54,657 nt of DNA from CAKOSP01 sp964369625. GTDB lineage: Bacteria > Bacillota_I > Bacilli_A > RF39 > UBA660. The notes under the pieces were generated by a model. It was given only the letters and a program-made list of their open reading frames with translations. It was not told the origin of the DNA and searched no databases. This document shows, piece after piece, positions 24,295-33,344 of this stretch. Position numbers and translations under genes: made by a program. Each line of letters begins with the position of its first letter. Position 1 is the first letter of the stretch. The stretch lies in the NCBI GenBank assembly GCA_964369625.1, contig CAYJFC010000005.1, positions 1 through 54,657 on the forward strand, read 5' to 3'.

Positions 24295-26094
24295 ATGAAA
24301 AAAGCAAAAATAATAATAATAGTAATTTTAGTGATTGTATTTATACCTTTAATTATATTAGGTATTCTTTTAAATTTAATTTTAAATATATTTAACAAGA
24401 AGTCAAATTTTATTGGAAAATTATATGAAAAAATTGCTAAAAAAACTAAAAAAATAACTAGCAATGATATATTTTTAGAAGAAGAAAAATTAGAACTTAC
24501 AGTTAAAAGTAAAGCTCAAATTGAAGAAGAATTTATTAAAAAAATGATTGCTTATCATTTGGAAAAAAATTTTAAAATAAAATTAAGATATAATAAATTA
24601 GAAAAGTTTGAAAAGGAAGTTATAAAAAAAATAAAGAAAGATTACGCAATATTATCTATGTCAGTATATAAAGCCGAAACAATAATATTTGAACATATGA
24701 CAAAGGAATTTATTAAAGAGGTAAAAGAAAAAAATATAACTGACAAAGAGCATATTGAAAAAATAAATAAATTCATAATAAAAGAAGAAACAAAAGAAAA
24801 TAATGAATTGATAGAAAAGGTTGCAATAAAAAAAGATAGTAAGTCTTTAGAAAGTCAAAATACTTTGGAAGAAGAAAAAAATATAAGTTTAATTCAGCCA
24901 ATAAATCAGCAAGCAGAAATAAAAAATGAGGTGATAAAAAAGATAGCCCAAAGTAGTCCGGAAGTAATAGAAAATTTATATGAACACGAAATAAATGAAG
25001 TGCTTTTAAATTTGCCGGTTGAAGAGATTATTAAATACAGTGCAGTAGAATTAATATTAGAAATTATTGATGAAGAAAATGAGCTTGAAAAAAAATCAGT
25101 TGATATTATAGAAGAAAAAAAAGAAGAAAATGTTGCTAAAAAAGAATTTAAAGAGGATAATGATAACTTAAAAAAAGAAATAAAAGAAGAGACCAAAGAA
25201 GAAACAAAGCCAGTATATTTGAAAAGTATGTTTGTACATGAAATAGATGATAGATTTATATTTATGACTAACCTTGAAAGTGGCAAAGAAGAAATAGAAG
25301 ATAAAAATTATGAATTTATTGATGAACATATTAATTATGAAATATTAAAAACAGAAAAATCATTGCTGATTGAAAATTTAGATGAAAGAACTAAGCAAAA
25401 ATTAGAAAATTATTTAAAAAAATTATACTATGTTAAAGACGTGAATGAAAATGCGAAAATAAATGATTATAATAATTTTGAAAATGAATTAAATGATAGT
25501 ATAAATGATAAAGATGTAGATGCCCATAACGCTGCATTAAAAGAAAAAGAAATAGAAAAAAATATTGATTTAAATAAGTGTGGTATAAAAAAAATAGAAG
25601 ATTTAAACAATATACCTTTTGAAAAAAGTAATCATATAGAGGTTTTATTAATTAAAGAAAGACTTAATAAAATGGTATCTTCTCAAGGAATATTTAGTAA
25701 AATTAAAAATTTTATTAAAAGTAAAATATTTAGAAATTATACAGAATCTAAATTGTTAAGAAAAGATATTAATTTTTTAAACGATTTAGTTACTAGAAAT
25801 ATAAATTTTTATGAAGAAAATAGTATTCCATTACTTAACAAAGATATATTAACTGAAGATGAAATATTAAGTGTAGAAAATGTAAATCAGTTAGATAATG
25901 TGCATAATAAAATAATTAGTAAACATCCAGGTTTAAGAAAAGATCCTGATTATCAATATAAAGTAAAAAGATGCAGAGATAAACTTGATAAGAAGGCAAA
26001 GAAAGTTAAAAAGAAAGTTGAAATAAAAAAAATGGTTCTTGCAAGAAAACAAAGACAAAGAGTGAGGAAAAAATATGAAGAAAATTATAAATAA
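24295..26094 (+). CDS. Large charged membrane-anchored protein, unknown function
   Basis: 599 residues. An N-terminal membrane segment (MKKAKIIIIVILVIVFIPLI onward) is followed by a long, very Lys/Glu-rich region with coiled-coil character and stretches such as LEEEKN and KKEIKEETKEETK, then a helical C-terminal domain ending in a strongly basic run (KAKKVKKKVEIKKMVLARKQ). No known domain is recognised. There is no ribosome site before ATG 24295, and an extended -10 lies 11 bases upstream. It overlaps the following G5 protein gene by 20 bases, so the two are probably made together. Composition bias limits homology searches. Confidence 0.65.
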   Translation: MKKAKIIIIVILVIVFIPLIILGILLNLILNIFNKKSNFIGKLYEKIAKKTKKITSNDIFLEEEKLELTVKSKAQIEEEFIKKMIAYHLEKNFKIKLRYNKLEKFEKEVIKKIKKDYAILSMSVYKAETIIFEHMTKEFIKEVKEKNITDKEHIEKINKFIIKEETKENNELIEKVAIKKDSKSLESQNTLEEEKNISLIQPINQQAEIKNEVIKKIAQSSPEVIENLYEHEINEVLLNLPVEEIIKYSAVELILEIIDEENELEKKSVDIIEEKKEENVAKKEFKEDNDNLKKEIKEETKEETKPVYLKSMFVHEIDDRFIFMTNLESGKEEIEDKNYEFIDEHINYEILKTEKSLLIENLDERTKQKLENYLKKLYYVKDVNENAKINDYNNFENELNDSINDKDVDAHNAALKEKEIEKNIDLNKCGIKKIEDLNNIPFEKSNHIEVLLIKERLNKMVSSQGIFSKIKNFIKSKIFRNYTESKLLRKDINFLNDLVTRNINFYEENSIPLLNKDILTEDEILSVENVNQLDNVHNKIISKHPGLRKDPDYQYKVKRCRDKLDKKAKKVKKKVEIKKMVLARKQRQRVRKKYEENYK

Positions 26095-27181
26095 AAAAAA
26101 TATAATAATAGCGGCATCTATTATACTTATTGCTGTAGTAAGTATAGTGATGTTATTAAATGATGACTCTAAAAATAATACAAGCAATTTAAATGAAGAA
26201 ATAATTCCAGAAAAAATAGCTGAAAATACAGAAGAAATGTTAAATACATTTGATAAAATAGAAAATGTTGATATAGCAAAAGATAAAATTAATTTATCTT
26301 CTAATGTAACTGTAAATGAAGTAATAGCTGTTTGGATATATTCAGAACCTATTTTTTTAGGTTATTTTGAAGTAAAAGAAGGTAGCGATGGAGAGTTATA
26401 TATTGATGGTTTATTAGAAGCTATATCAAAAATAGATATAACTAATGGTAACCATAATATAGCACTTGTTAAAGATGATAATACTCCGATTGGATATGTG
26501 GGAGTAACTGTTACAAATAACAAAGAAATTGTATCTTCGGAATCTCAACAAGAAGAAAATGGCAATGAACAATTAAAAGAAGATGAAGAAGAATCAGAAA
26601 ATCAAACAGAGCAAGATTTAGTGGAAACGAAGAAAATTACTGAAAAAGAAAGTATTGCATTTTCAAATACAAATGTTTTAGAAGTTAATATGAAAAAAGG
26701 TACTACAAAGATTAAAACCGAAGGGGAAAATGGTGAAAAAACTATTACTTATGAAATTACTTATACTAATGGAATAGAATCTTCAAGAAAAATAATAAGT
26801 GAAAAAATAAACAAAGAAGCTACAAATCAAGTAACTTTAGTGGGAACAAGTGATTACAACATAAACACAGATAAAATTAATGGATATTATGGTGGATTAT
26901 ACTGCACTTTAGATAAATTGGTGCAATATTCTGATATTATCGGATGTAAAGAAGAGGGAGAAACACTTGTAGAATTTGATGCACTAGTTATAAATAATGA
27001 AAATTATATTTATAAGTTAAATAATAGAGAATTAAATTCTTTAATTTCAATTAACTCAAATAAACATTTTGTATATAATGGTACGACTTATTATGCAGAT
27101 GATAGAAGAGGAGATACAGAAAAATATCCTTTGACATATAATTTGTGTGATAAATATGATTTAGCTTGTGGAGCATGGTAG
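26075..27181 (+). CDS. Membrane-anchored G5-domain protein
   Basis: 368 residues: a basic N-terminus, one membrane segment (IIIAASIILIAVVSIVML), a beta-rich region (VTVNEVIAVWIYSEPIFLGYFEV), an acidic Glu/Gln linker (about 150-185), and a G5-like domain near 205-262 with TYEITYTNGIESSRKIISEK and a closing VGT. The C-terminus has three cysteines (YCTLDKL, IGCKEEG, LCDKYDLACGAW), which could form disulfides outside the cell. G5 domains bind glycans or sit in cell-wall enzymes; no catalytic domain is seen. It starts inside the end of the charged membrane protein gene with GTGAGG upstream. The likely location is the outer face of the membrane. Confidence 0.65.
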   Translation: MKKIINKKNIIIAASIILIAVVSIVMLLNDDSKNNTSNLNEEIIPEKIAENTEEMLNTFDKIENVDIAKDKINLSSNVTVNEVIAVWIYSEPIFLGYFEVKEGSDGELYIDGLLEAISKIDITNGNHNIALVKDDNTPIGYVGVTVTNNKEIVSSESQQEENGNEQLKEDEEESENQTEQDLVETKKITEKESIAFSNTNVLEVNMKKGTTKIKTEGENGEKTITYEITYTNGIESSRKIISEKINKEATNQVTLVGTSDYNINTDKINGYYGGLYCTLDKLVQYSDIIGCKEEGETLVEFDALVINNENYIYKLNNRELNSLISINSNKHFVYNGTTYYADDRRGDTEKYPLTYNLCDKYDLACGAW

Positions 27182-27201
27182 AATAAATATTCTACCTTTT
27201 T
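27177..27201 (+). terminator. Terminator overlapping the G5-gene stop
   Basis: GGTAGAAT, loop AAAT, ATTCTACC and TTTTT; the stem contains the TAG stop. Confidence 0.85.
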
Positions 27202-27219
27202 ATTTTCTTTAAAATATAA

Positions 27220-27248
27220 CTGCAAATCCATATATTTTATGATATAAT
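27220..27248 (+). promoter_or_regulatory. Promoter of nusB-xseA-xseB-proS
   Basis: CTGCAA (27220-27225), 17 bases and the extended -10 TGATATAAT (27243-27248 for TATAAT). Confidence 0.55.
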
Positions 27249-27272
27249 TAAGTAGAAAAAGAGGTGCAATTT

Positions 27273-27665
27273 ATGTCACGAAGTGAATTAAGAGAAAAAT
27301 GTATGGTAATTTTATATCAAATAAGTATGTATGAAACTAAAAAAATAGAATTTGATGTAGAAACAGTAATAAAAGAAAATTTGCCAATTGCAAATGAATT
27401 TGTAAAAGACATTGTAAACGGTGTATTAGAAAAAAGAGAAGAACTAGATTTAGTTGCCAATAAATATATGGAAGACTGGCCCATTGAACGTATTGACAAA
27501 ACTGGTGCTGAAATTATGAGAATGGCAGTTTATGAGCTTAAGTATACTGATACACCCGAAATAGTAGTAATAAATGAAGCAGTTGAACTTTCTAAAAAAT
27601 ATAGCGATGAGAATGTGCGTAAAATCATAAATGCTGCACTAGATAAATTTATTAGGGAAAACTAA
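27273..27665 (+). CDS. nusB: Transcription antitermination factor NusB
   Basis: 130 residues, full length. RSELREKCMVILYQ at the N-terminus, the central FVKDIVNGVLEKREELD, and the C-terminal hallmark RMAVYELKYTDTPEIVVINEAVELSKKY are all typical. With NusE it binds boxA RNA to support rRNA transcription. ATG 27273 is used, with GAGGTG at 27261-27266; GTG 27264 would lie in the ribosome site. xseA follows by one base, the Firmicutes order. Confidence 0.95.
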   Translation: MSRSELREKCMVILYQISMYETKKIEFDVETVIKENLPIANEFVKDIVNGVLEKREELDLVANKYMEDWPIERIDKTGAEIMRMAVYELKYTDTPEIVVINEAVELSKKYSDENVRKIINAALDKFIREN

Positions 27666-27666
27666 T

Positions 27667-28929
27667 ATGGATAGAGACTACATTACAGTTTCAAGTTTAA
27701 ATGATTATATAAAATCTGTTTTAGAAAAAGATTATTATTTATCTAAGATTTTAATTAAAGGGGAAATATCAAATTTAAAAAAACATACAACAGGACATTG
27801 GTATTTTACATTAAAAGATGAAGGTTCTAGAATAAATGCTGTGATGTTTTCTAAAGATGCATCAAGAGTAGATTTTAGTGCAGAAGACGGAATGAATGTA
27901 TTAATAGAGGGTAGAGTTTCTGCATATCCTGCAAACGGAACGTATCAAGTTTATGTTAGTAAAATGAATTTAGATGGAATAGGCAATTTACATATAGAAT
28001 TTGAAAAGTTAAAGAAAAAACTAGCAGCTGAAGGATTATTTAGTTCATCAGTAAAAAAACAAATTCCTAAATATCCATCAGTAGTAGGTGTTGTAACAGC
28101 ACCAACAGGAGCTGCTATAAAAGATATAATATCTACAATTAATCGTAGGTTTCCAAGTACAAAAGTTGTTTTATTTCCAGCGCTTGTTCAAGGGGAAGGA
28201 GCAGCACCAAGTGTTGTAAAACAAATTAAACTAGCAGATAAATATAATCTCGATGTTCTTATTGTTGGCCGTGGTGGTGGATCTATTGAAGATTTATGGG
28301 CATTTAATGAAGAAATAGTTGCTAGAGCAATTTACGAATGTAACACACCAGTTATAAGTGCTGTTGGACATGAAATTGATATAACTATATCAGATTATGT
28401 AGCAGATTTAAGAGCGCCTACTCCAACAGGGGCAGCAGAAATGGCTGTGCCTACTGTAATAGATACGATGAGCATAATAGATGGGTTTAAAATACGTATT
28501 AATAAAAACATTAAAAACATGGTAAACACTAAGTTTATTGAACTTAGAACTTTAAAAGAAAATTATATATTAAAAAATCCAATGAGTATGTATGAGATAA
28601 AAATGCAAAAATTAGATAATTTGATAGATAATTGCTTTAAAAATATTAATAGCATTATAGAAATGAAAAAATATAATATAGACAAATTAAACGAATCATT
28701 TATAATAAAAAATCCTAATAAAATACTTGACCCATTTAATAATAAAATGGAAATGATATTAATGAATTTGAAGAATTTAAATCCACTAGGAATACTTGAA
28801 AAAGGTTTTTCAGTTATAGAAAAAAATGGCAAAGTAGTTAAAAAAAGTAAAGATTTAAAACAGGGTGATAAAATTAGTATTCGTTTTGAAAAAGGATCTG
28901 CACAAGCAGAAATTAAGGAGATAAAATAA
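27667..28929 (+). CDS. xseA: Exodeoxyribonuclease VII large subunit
   Basis: 420 residues. The N-terminal OB fold has LIKGEISNLKKHTTGHWYF and LIEGRVSAYPANGTYQVYV. The catalytic part has VVGVVTAPTGAAIKDII, VGRGGGSIEDLWAFNEE and ISAVGHEIDITISDYVADLR, the strongly conserved core. The C-terminal helical part is somewhat shorter than usual and ends ILEKGFSVIEKNGK. With XseB it degrades single-stranded DNA. The stop overlaps the xseB start by one base. Confidence 0.95.
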   Translation: MDRDYITVSSLNDYIKSVLEKDYYLSKILIKGEISNLKKHTTGHWYFTLKDEGSRINAVMFSKDASRVDFSAEDGMNVLIEGRVSAYPANGTYQVYVSKMNLDGIGNLHIEFEKLKKKLAAEGLFSSSVKKQIPKYPSVVGVVTAPTGAAIKDIISTINRRFPSTKVVLFPALVQGEGAAPSVVKQIKLADKYNLDVLIVGRGGGSIEDLWAFNEEIVARAIYECNTPVISAVGHEIDITISDYVADLRAPTPTGAAEMAVPTVIDTMSIIDGFKIRINKNIKNMVNTKFIELRTLKENYILKNPMSMYEIKMQKLDNLIDNCFKNINSIIEMKKYNIDKLNESFIIKNPNKILDPFNNKMEMILMNLKNLNPLGILEKGFSVIEKNGKVVKKSKDLKQGDKISIRFEKGSAQAEIKEIK

Positions 28930-29147
28930 TGAAAAAAGATAAAACTTTTGAAGAGGCATTAAAGGAACTGGAAGTTATAGTAAAAGAACTTGAATCTGGT
29001 AATGTTGAATTAGATAAAGCGATTGAAAAATATACAGAGGCAATGAAATTAGCTAAGTTTGCCTCTATGAAAATAGAAAACGCAACTGAAAAAGTTAATA
29101 AAATTATAAATAGTGAAGGAAAAGAAGAAGATTTCGAGGTGAAATAA
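28929..29147 (+). CDS. xseB: Exodeoxyribonuclease VII small subunit
   Basis: 72 residues. TFEEALKELEVIVKELESGN and LDKAIEKYTEAMKLAKF match the family helices closely. It coats the large subunit and is needed for full activity. Its start codon shares its first base with the xseA stop, and its stop shares a base with the proS start, so the three genes are translationally coupled. Confidence 0.95.
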   Translation: MKKDKTFEEALKELEVIVKELESGNVELDKAIEKYTEAMKLAKFASMKIENATEKVNKIINSEGKEEDFEVK

Positions 29148-30556
29148 TGGAAGTTAAAACAATTACGAATAGAGATGTTGATTTTGCTCAGTGGTATACT
29201 GATGTAATAAAAAAAGCAGATTTAGTAGATTATGGTAGTACAAAAGGATCAATGATTATTAGACCTTATGGTTATGCTATATGGGAAGAAATAGTTAAAG
29301 TTCTAGATGCGATGTTTAAAAAAACCGGGCATGAGAATGTTCAAATGCCAATGTTTATACCGGAATCACTTCTTAATATAGAAAAAAAACATGTTCAAGG
29401 TTTTGCGCCAGAAGTTGCTTGGGTTACTTACGGAGGTTCTGAAAAATTAGAAGAAAGAGTTTGTGTAAGACCTACAAGTGAAGTTCTTTTTTGTGATCAT
29501 TTTAAAAAAATAATTAAATCATATAGAGATCTACCTCTTAAATATAATCAGTGGTGTACTATTGTTAGATGGGAAAAAACTACTAGACCATTTTTAAGAA
29601 CTAGAGAAATTTTATGGCAAGAAGGTCATACAATGCATGCAACTAAAGAAGAAGCTGTAGCAGAAACACTAGGAATGCTTAAAATATATGAGATTTTACA
29701 AAAAGATTATTTAGCTTTACCCGTTTTAATAGGACAAAAAACTGAGAAAGAAAAATTTGCTGGTGCAGAAGTAACATATACACTGGAAGCAATGATGTAT
29801 GATGGTCTTGCCTTGCAAAATGGTACTACTCATTATTTTGGGCAAGGATTTTCAAAAGCTTTTGGTATAGAATTTTTAAATAAAGAAAATAAACTAGAAA
29901 ATCCTCATCAAACTAGTTGGGGGGTATCAACTAGAATGATTGGCTCAATAATTATGACTCATGGTGATGATAGAGGTTTAGTTCTTCCTCCAAAAATAGC
30001 ACCTTTTAAAGTATGTATTATACCAATAGGTAATGTTGAAGAAAATTTAAAGTGTTTAACAAGAGAATTAGAAGAAAAAAATATTTCGTATAAAACTGAT
30101 AAAACTGATAAATCTCCCGGATTTAAATTTGCAGAAGCAGAAGTTAAAGGTTACCCAGTTAGAATTGAGCTTGGAGAAAGAGATCTTAAAAACAATGAAG
30201 TTACAATAGTAAGAAGAGATACTTTAGAAAAAATAAAAGTTCCATTTGAAGGAATTTGCAATGAAGTAGAAAAATTATTAGTTGATATTCAAAGTAATAT
30301 GTTTAAAGTTGCGGAAAAAAGAAAAAATAGTATGCTATATTCTGCAAATAATTATGAAGAGTTTAAGAATATTGCTAATACAAAACCAGGCTTTATTAAA
30401 ATTAATTGGTGTGGTAATACAAAGTGTGAAGATAAAATTAAAGAAGATACAGCGTTTAAATCAAGATGTTTAGTTACTTCTGAGCAATCAGATGGAGTAT
30501 GTGCTGTATGTGGAGAAAGTGCCAAATGCAAAGTTTGGTTTGGAAAACAATATTAA
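29147..30556 (+). CDS. proS: Prolyl-tRNA synthetase (archaeal/eukaryotic-type)
   Basis: 469 residues. FAQWYTDVIKKADLVDYG at the start, class II motif 2 around TRPFLRTREILWQEGHT, and motif 3 near WGVSTRMIGSIIMTHGDDRG are all clear. It lacks the long insertion editing domain of standard bacterial ProRS and has a C-terminal zinc-like extension with several Cys (KCEDKI, GVCAVCGESAKC), so it is the type 3 (archaeal-like) form found in Mollicutes and some Firmicutes. It is coupled to xseB and closed by a terminator that includes its stop. Confidence 0.95.
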   Translation: MEVKTITNRDVDFAQWYTDVIKKADLVDYGSTKGSMIIRPYGYAIWEEIVKVLDAMFKKTGHENVQMPMFIPESLLNIEKKHVQGFAPEVAWVTYGGSEKLEERVCVRPTSEVLFCDHFKKIIKSYRDLPLKYNQWCTIVRWEKTTRPFLRTREILWQEGHTMHATKEEAVAETLGMLKIYEILQKDYLALPVLIGQKTEKEKFAGAEVTYTLEAMMYDGLALQNGTTHYFGQGFSKAFGIEFLNKENKLENPHQTSWGVSTRMIGSIIMTHGDDRGLVLPPKIAPFKVCIIPIGNVEENLKCLTRELEEKNISYKTDKTDKSPGFKFAEAEVKGYPVRIELGERDLKNNEVTIVRRDTLEKIKVPFEGICNEVEKLLVDIQSNMFKVAEKRKNSMLYSANNYEEFKNIANTKPGFIKINWCGNTKCEDKIKEDTAFKSRCLVTSEQSDGVCAVCGESAKCKVWFGKQY

Positions 30557-30571
30557 AATATTGTTTTTTTA
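30544..30571 (+). terminator. Terminator overlapping the proS stop
   Basis: AAAACAATAT, loop TAAA (holding most of the stop codon) and ATATTGTTTT, then T's. Confidence 0.85.
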
Positions 30572-30650
30572 TGTAAATTTTTTAATATATTACATTTCTT
30601 ATATTTAAACTTTAATATATTTGTAATATAATATGATTATGAGGTAGAGT

Positions 30651-31124
30651 ATGAAAAAAGTAGACATTAAAATTTTAGGTATATTAATATTATTAGTAAT
30701 TAGTGCAACTTTAGGTTATATTCTTTATAGAAATAGTAATTTTGAAGTAAAATATAAAGAATTAGAAAAAGAAAATAGTAATTTAATCAAGGAGATAGAT
30801 CAAATTAAGTCAGAAAATGATGAAGATATGATATATGAATGCAGTATTATTAAAACGGGAACGTTAATTTCGATAACTAATATAGAGTCAGATGTTGAAG
30901 AAGAGGTAATATTAATATTTAGTGTTTATCAAAATGATCCTTTAATGTTTAAAATAACAAAAGAAGAGTTTGATTCTATAAATATATCTTTAAATAATAC
31001 ATATGAATTATCTTTGTTTGGAAGTTTAAATTCTATGAAAGATATTAATTATTTTGATTTTAATATAATTAGTGCTGTTATAACCGATAAAACTGGGATG
31101 GATCAAATTCAAGAAGGATGTTAA
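30651..31124 (+). CDS. Membrane-anchored protein of unknown function
   Basis: 157 residues: an N-terminal membrane segment (ILGILILLVISATLGYILY), a short coiled coil (KYKELEKENSNLIKEIDQI), then a beta-rich extracytoplasmic domain with one Cys in ECSIIKTGT and one at the C-terminus. No family is recognised. GAGGTAGAGT precedes the ATG and a TATAAT lies at 30628-30633, so it has its own promoter. It sits just before spoIVB but is separated from it by a terminator. Confidence 0.6.
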   Translation: MKKVDIKILGILILLVISATLGYILYRNSNFEVKYKELEKENSNLIKEIDQIKSENDEDMIYECSIIKTGTLISITNIESDVEEEVILIFSVYQNDPLMFKITKEEFDSINISLNNTYELSLFGSLNSMKDINYFDFNIISAVITDKTGMDQIQEGC

Positions 31125-31128
31125 TTAG

Positions 31129-31160
31129 CAATAATTGGTTATTACCAGTTATTGTTTTTT
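31129..31160 (+). terminator. Terminator before spoIVB
   Basis: CAATAATTGG (31129-31138), a 6-base loop and CCAGTTATTG (31145-31154), followed by T's; one G-T pair in the stem. Confidence 0.85.
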
Positions 31161-31204
31161 TATTAATTAATATATAGACCATAATATTATTAGATAGGTG
31201 ATTT

Positions 31205-32173
31205 ATGAGAAAGTATATAATAATTTTAATAATATTTTTGTGTCCAATAGGAGTTTTAGCATATTCAGATTCAGTTATACTTGGTGGAAATACTATAGGA
31301 ATAGAAATTAAAAGTGATGGAGTATTAGTAGTAGGTTTTTATAAAATAGAAGGAAAATATAATAAAAGCAATCCTGAAATATTACTAGGAGATTATATTA
31401 CACATATTAATGAAGAAAAAGTAGATTCAATAACAGGTTTAACTAATTTGATAGAAAAATATGGAGATGAAAAAACAGTAAATGTAACATATAAAAGATT
31501 AGATAATGAATTCAATACTAAACTGAATATTGTTTTATCTGATGGTAGTTATAAAACTGGTTTATATGTAAAAGAAAGTGTAACTGGTATAGGAACACTT
31601 ACATATATAGATCCGCAGACAAGTATATTTGGTGGTCTTGGCCATGAAGTTATAGAAAGTAATACAAGGAATTTAATAGATGTGTATAGTGGTGTAATAT
31701 TTAGAAATTCAATTACCTCGATAGATAAAAGTTCTTCTGGGACTCCAGGTAGTAAAAATGCTAAATTTTATTATTCTACTGTATATGGTGAAATATATGA
31801 AAATACTAAGTATGGTATTTATGGAACATATGAAAAAGATTTAGTAGATGGGAAATTAATAGAAGTTGCAAATCCTGAAGAAATTAAAATAGGTCCTGCA
31901 TATATTTATACAGTTATAGATGGAGAAAAAGTAGAAAAATTTGATATAGAGATAATCAAAATTAACGATGACAGCGATATTAAAAATTTAACCATTGAGA
32001 TAACTGATGAAGAGCTAATATCTGCATCAGGTGGTGTAGTACAAGGAATGAGTGGATCCCCGATAGTTCAAAATAATAAAATAGTTGGAGCTGTAACTCA
32101 TGTAATAGTAGATAACCCAGTAACAGGTTATGGTTTATTTATCACAACAATGTTAGAAGAAGGAGAAAATTAA
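31205..32173 (+). CDS. spoIVB: SpoIVB signalling serine peptidase
   Basis: 322 residues: a signal/anchor segment (3-20), a PDZ domain (about 30-105; GDYITHINEEKVDSI), and an S55 peptidase domain. The likely triad is His147 (GGLGHEV), Asp268 (EITDEE) and Ser283 in GMSGSPIVQN; the 15-residue Asp-Ser spacing agrees with Bacillus SpoIVB. It is secreted by the forespore and cleaves SpoIVFA to release SpoIVFB for pro-sigma-K processing. Its targets lie in this window at 51716-53042. The spo0A gene usually beside spoIVB is not seen here. AGGTGATTT precedes the ATG. Confidence 0.9.
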   Translation: MRKYIIILIIFLCPIGVLAYSDSVILGGNTIGIEIKSDGVLVVGFYKIEGKYNKSNPEILLGDYITHINEEKVDSITGLTNLIEKYGDEKTVNVTYKRLDNEFNTKLNIVLSDGSYKTGLYVKESVTGIGTLTYIDPQTSIFGGLGHEVIESNTRNLIDVYSGVIFRNSITSIDKSSSGTPGSKNAKFYYSTVYGEIYENTKYGIYGTYEKDLVDGKLIEVANPEEIKIGPAYIYTVIDGEKVEKFDIEIIKINDDSDIKNLTIEITDEELISASGGVVQGMSGSPIVQNNKIVGAVTHVIVDNPVTGYGLFITTMLEEGEN

Positions 32174-32185
32174 TTTTCTCTTTTA
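32163..32185 (+). terminator. Terminator overlapping the spoIVB stop
   Basis: GAGAAAAT/ATTTTCTC (32163-32180) around the TAA stop, then TTTT. Confidence 0.7.
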
Positions 32186-32215
32186 TGATTAATTGTATAG
32201 ATAATAAACTTATGC

Positions 32216-32243
32216 TTGACGAAAATAAAAAATATTGTATAAT
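32216..32243 (+). promoter_or_regulatory. Promoter of the small gene at 32262
   Basis: TTGACG (32216-32221), 16 bases and TATAAT (32238-32243), close to consensus. Confidence 0.7.
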
Positions 32244-32261
32244 ATCAGCAGGTGAAGAAAA

Positions 32262-32528
32262 ATGAATCAATCAATTATGTATACTAAAATGGCTAATAAA
32301 ATTTATAATAATTTAATATTTATTAAAATATATGGCGGATTAAAAAAAGGTTTTGATTATAATAATTATGTAATGGAATTTTTACCGGATTATATTAAAA
32401 TAATTAATAAAGATATTGATAAAATAACTAAAGTAGATATGGAGATATTTAAAATATATTTAGCAAGTACTAAAAATTTAGTAAACGAATTAGATGTTTT
32501 GAAAATGCAAAATAAAAGTAGAAGATAA
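32262..32528 (+). CDS. Small helical protein of unknown function
   Basis: 88 residues, helical and basic, with YTKMANKIYNNLIFIKIYGG near the N-terminus and a basic C-terminus. No family recognised. It has a strong near-consensus promoter, a good ribosome site (AGGTGAAG) and its own terminator, so it is a monocistronic, probably well-expressed gene. Confidence 0.6.
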   Translation: MNQSIMYTKMANKIYNNLIFIKIYGGLKKGFDYNNYVMEFLPDYIKIINKDIDKITKVDMEIFKIYLASTKNLVNELDVLKMQNKSRR

Positions 32529-32553
32529 TAAATTTATCTTTTTCTTTTTTTCT
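32522..32553 (+). terminator. Terminator of the gene at 32262
   Basis: AAGATAA, loop TAAAT, TTATCTT followed by a T-rich tract; it starts within the stop region of the gene. Confidence 0.75.
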
Positions 32554-32560
32554 AAAATAT

Positions 32561-32569
32561 GTTATAATT
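32561..32569 (+). promoter_or_regulatory. Extended -10 promoter of cmk
   Basis: TGTTATAAT with TATAAT at 32564-32569; cmk starts at 32611 after GCGGAGG. Confidence 0.6.
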
Positions 32570-32610
32570 GTTAAGGAAACAAATATAATATTTTTTAGCG
32601 GAGGTAGTAA

Positions 32611-33279
32611 ATGGCGCATATTATAGCAATAGATGGACCAGCTGGAGCTGGTAAGGGAACGATAGCAAAATTAATAGCACATAACTTAGATTATGTGTAC
32701 ATTGATACTGGAGCAATGTATAGAGTTGTTGCTCTAAAATGTATTAGAGAAGATATATTACCAAGTGATTTGGATAAATTATCAGATTTATTAAATAACT
32801 TAAATATAGAACTAACTAGTAATGATGGACTATTTGAAGCATTTCTTGATGGTGAAAATGTTACTACAGAAATAAGAACTGTTGAAGTGGATAGTGCAGT
32901 GCCTAAATTTGCATCAATTCCAATGGTTAGAGAAAGAGTATTAGTTATTCAAAAGGAAATGACTCAAAAAATTGATATTGTAATTGAAGGACGCGATATA
33001 TGTACTAAAGTATTTCCAAATGCTGAAGTAAAACTGTTCTTAGATGCATCGCTTGAGTCTAGAGCAAAAAGAAGATATGAACAAAATTTAAAAATGGGCA
33101 TAGAATGTACGTATGAAGAAATATATGAAAATATAGCAATAAGAAGTAAACTTGATGCTGAAAGAGAAGTTGCTCCATTAGTAGTGGCGGAAGATGCAAC
33201 TTATATTGATACAAGTGATATGAGTATAGATGAAGTAATGGCAGAAGTTTTAAAAGAGATTAATACAAAAATAAATTAA
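32611..33279 (+). CDS. cmk: Cytidylate kinase
   Basis: 222 residues, full length. Walker A is DGPAGAGKGT (residues 8-17), then YIDTGAMYRVVALKC, the NMP-binding insert with GENVTTEIRT, VIEGRDICTKVFPNAEVK and the LID RSKLDAEREVAPL. It phosphorylates CMP and dCMP. This is the housekeeping enzyme; the broken kinase at 485 is a distant relative, not a copy. Own promoter. Confidence 0.96.
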   Translation: MAHIIAIDGPAGAGKGTIAKLIAHNLDYVYIDTGAMYRVVALKCIREDILPSDLDKLSDLLNNLNIELTSNDGLFEAFLDGENVTTEIRTVEVDSAVPKFASIPMVRERVLVIQKEMTQKIDIVIEGRDICTKVFPNAEVKLFLDASLESRAKRRYEQNLKMGIECTYEEIYENIAIRSKLDAEREVAPLVVAEDATYIDTSDMSIDEVMAEVLKEINTKIN

Positions 33280-33293
33280 TCTTTTTTTGTGAT

Positions 33294-33322
33294 TTGATTT
33301 TAATTTAAAAATTTGATATGAT
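33294..33322 (+). promoter_or_regulatory. Promoter of glmS
   Basis: TTGATT (33294-33299), 17 bases, extended -10 TGATATGAT (TATGAT at 33317-33322). The transcript should begin near 33330, shortly before the ribozyme core. Confidence 0.65.
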
Positions 33323-33344
33323 TAATTTAGTTACAGTAAACATA

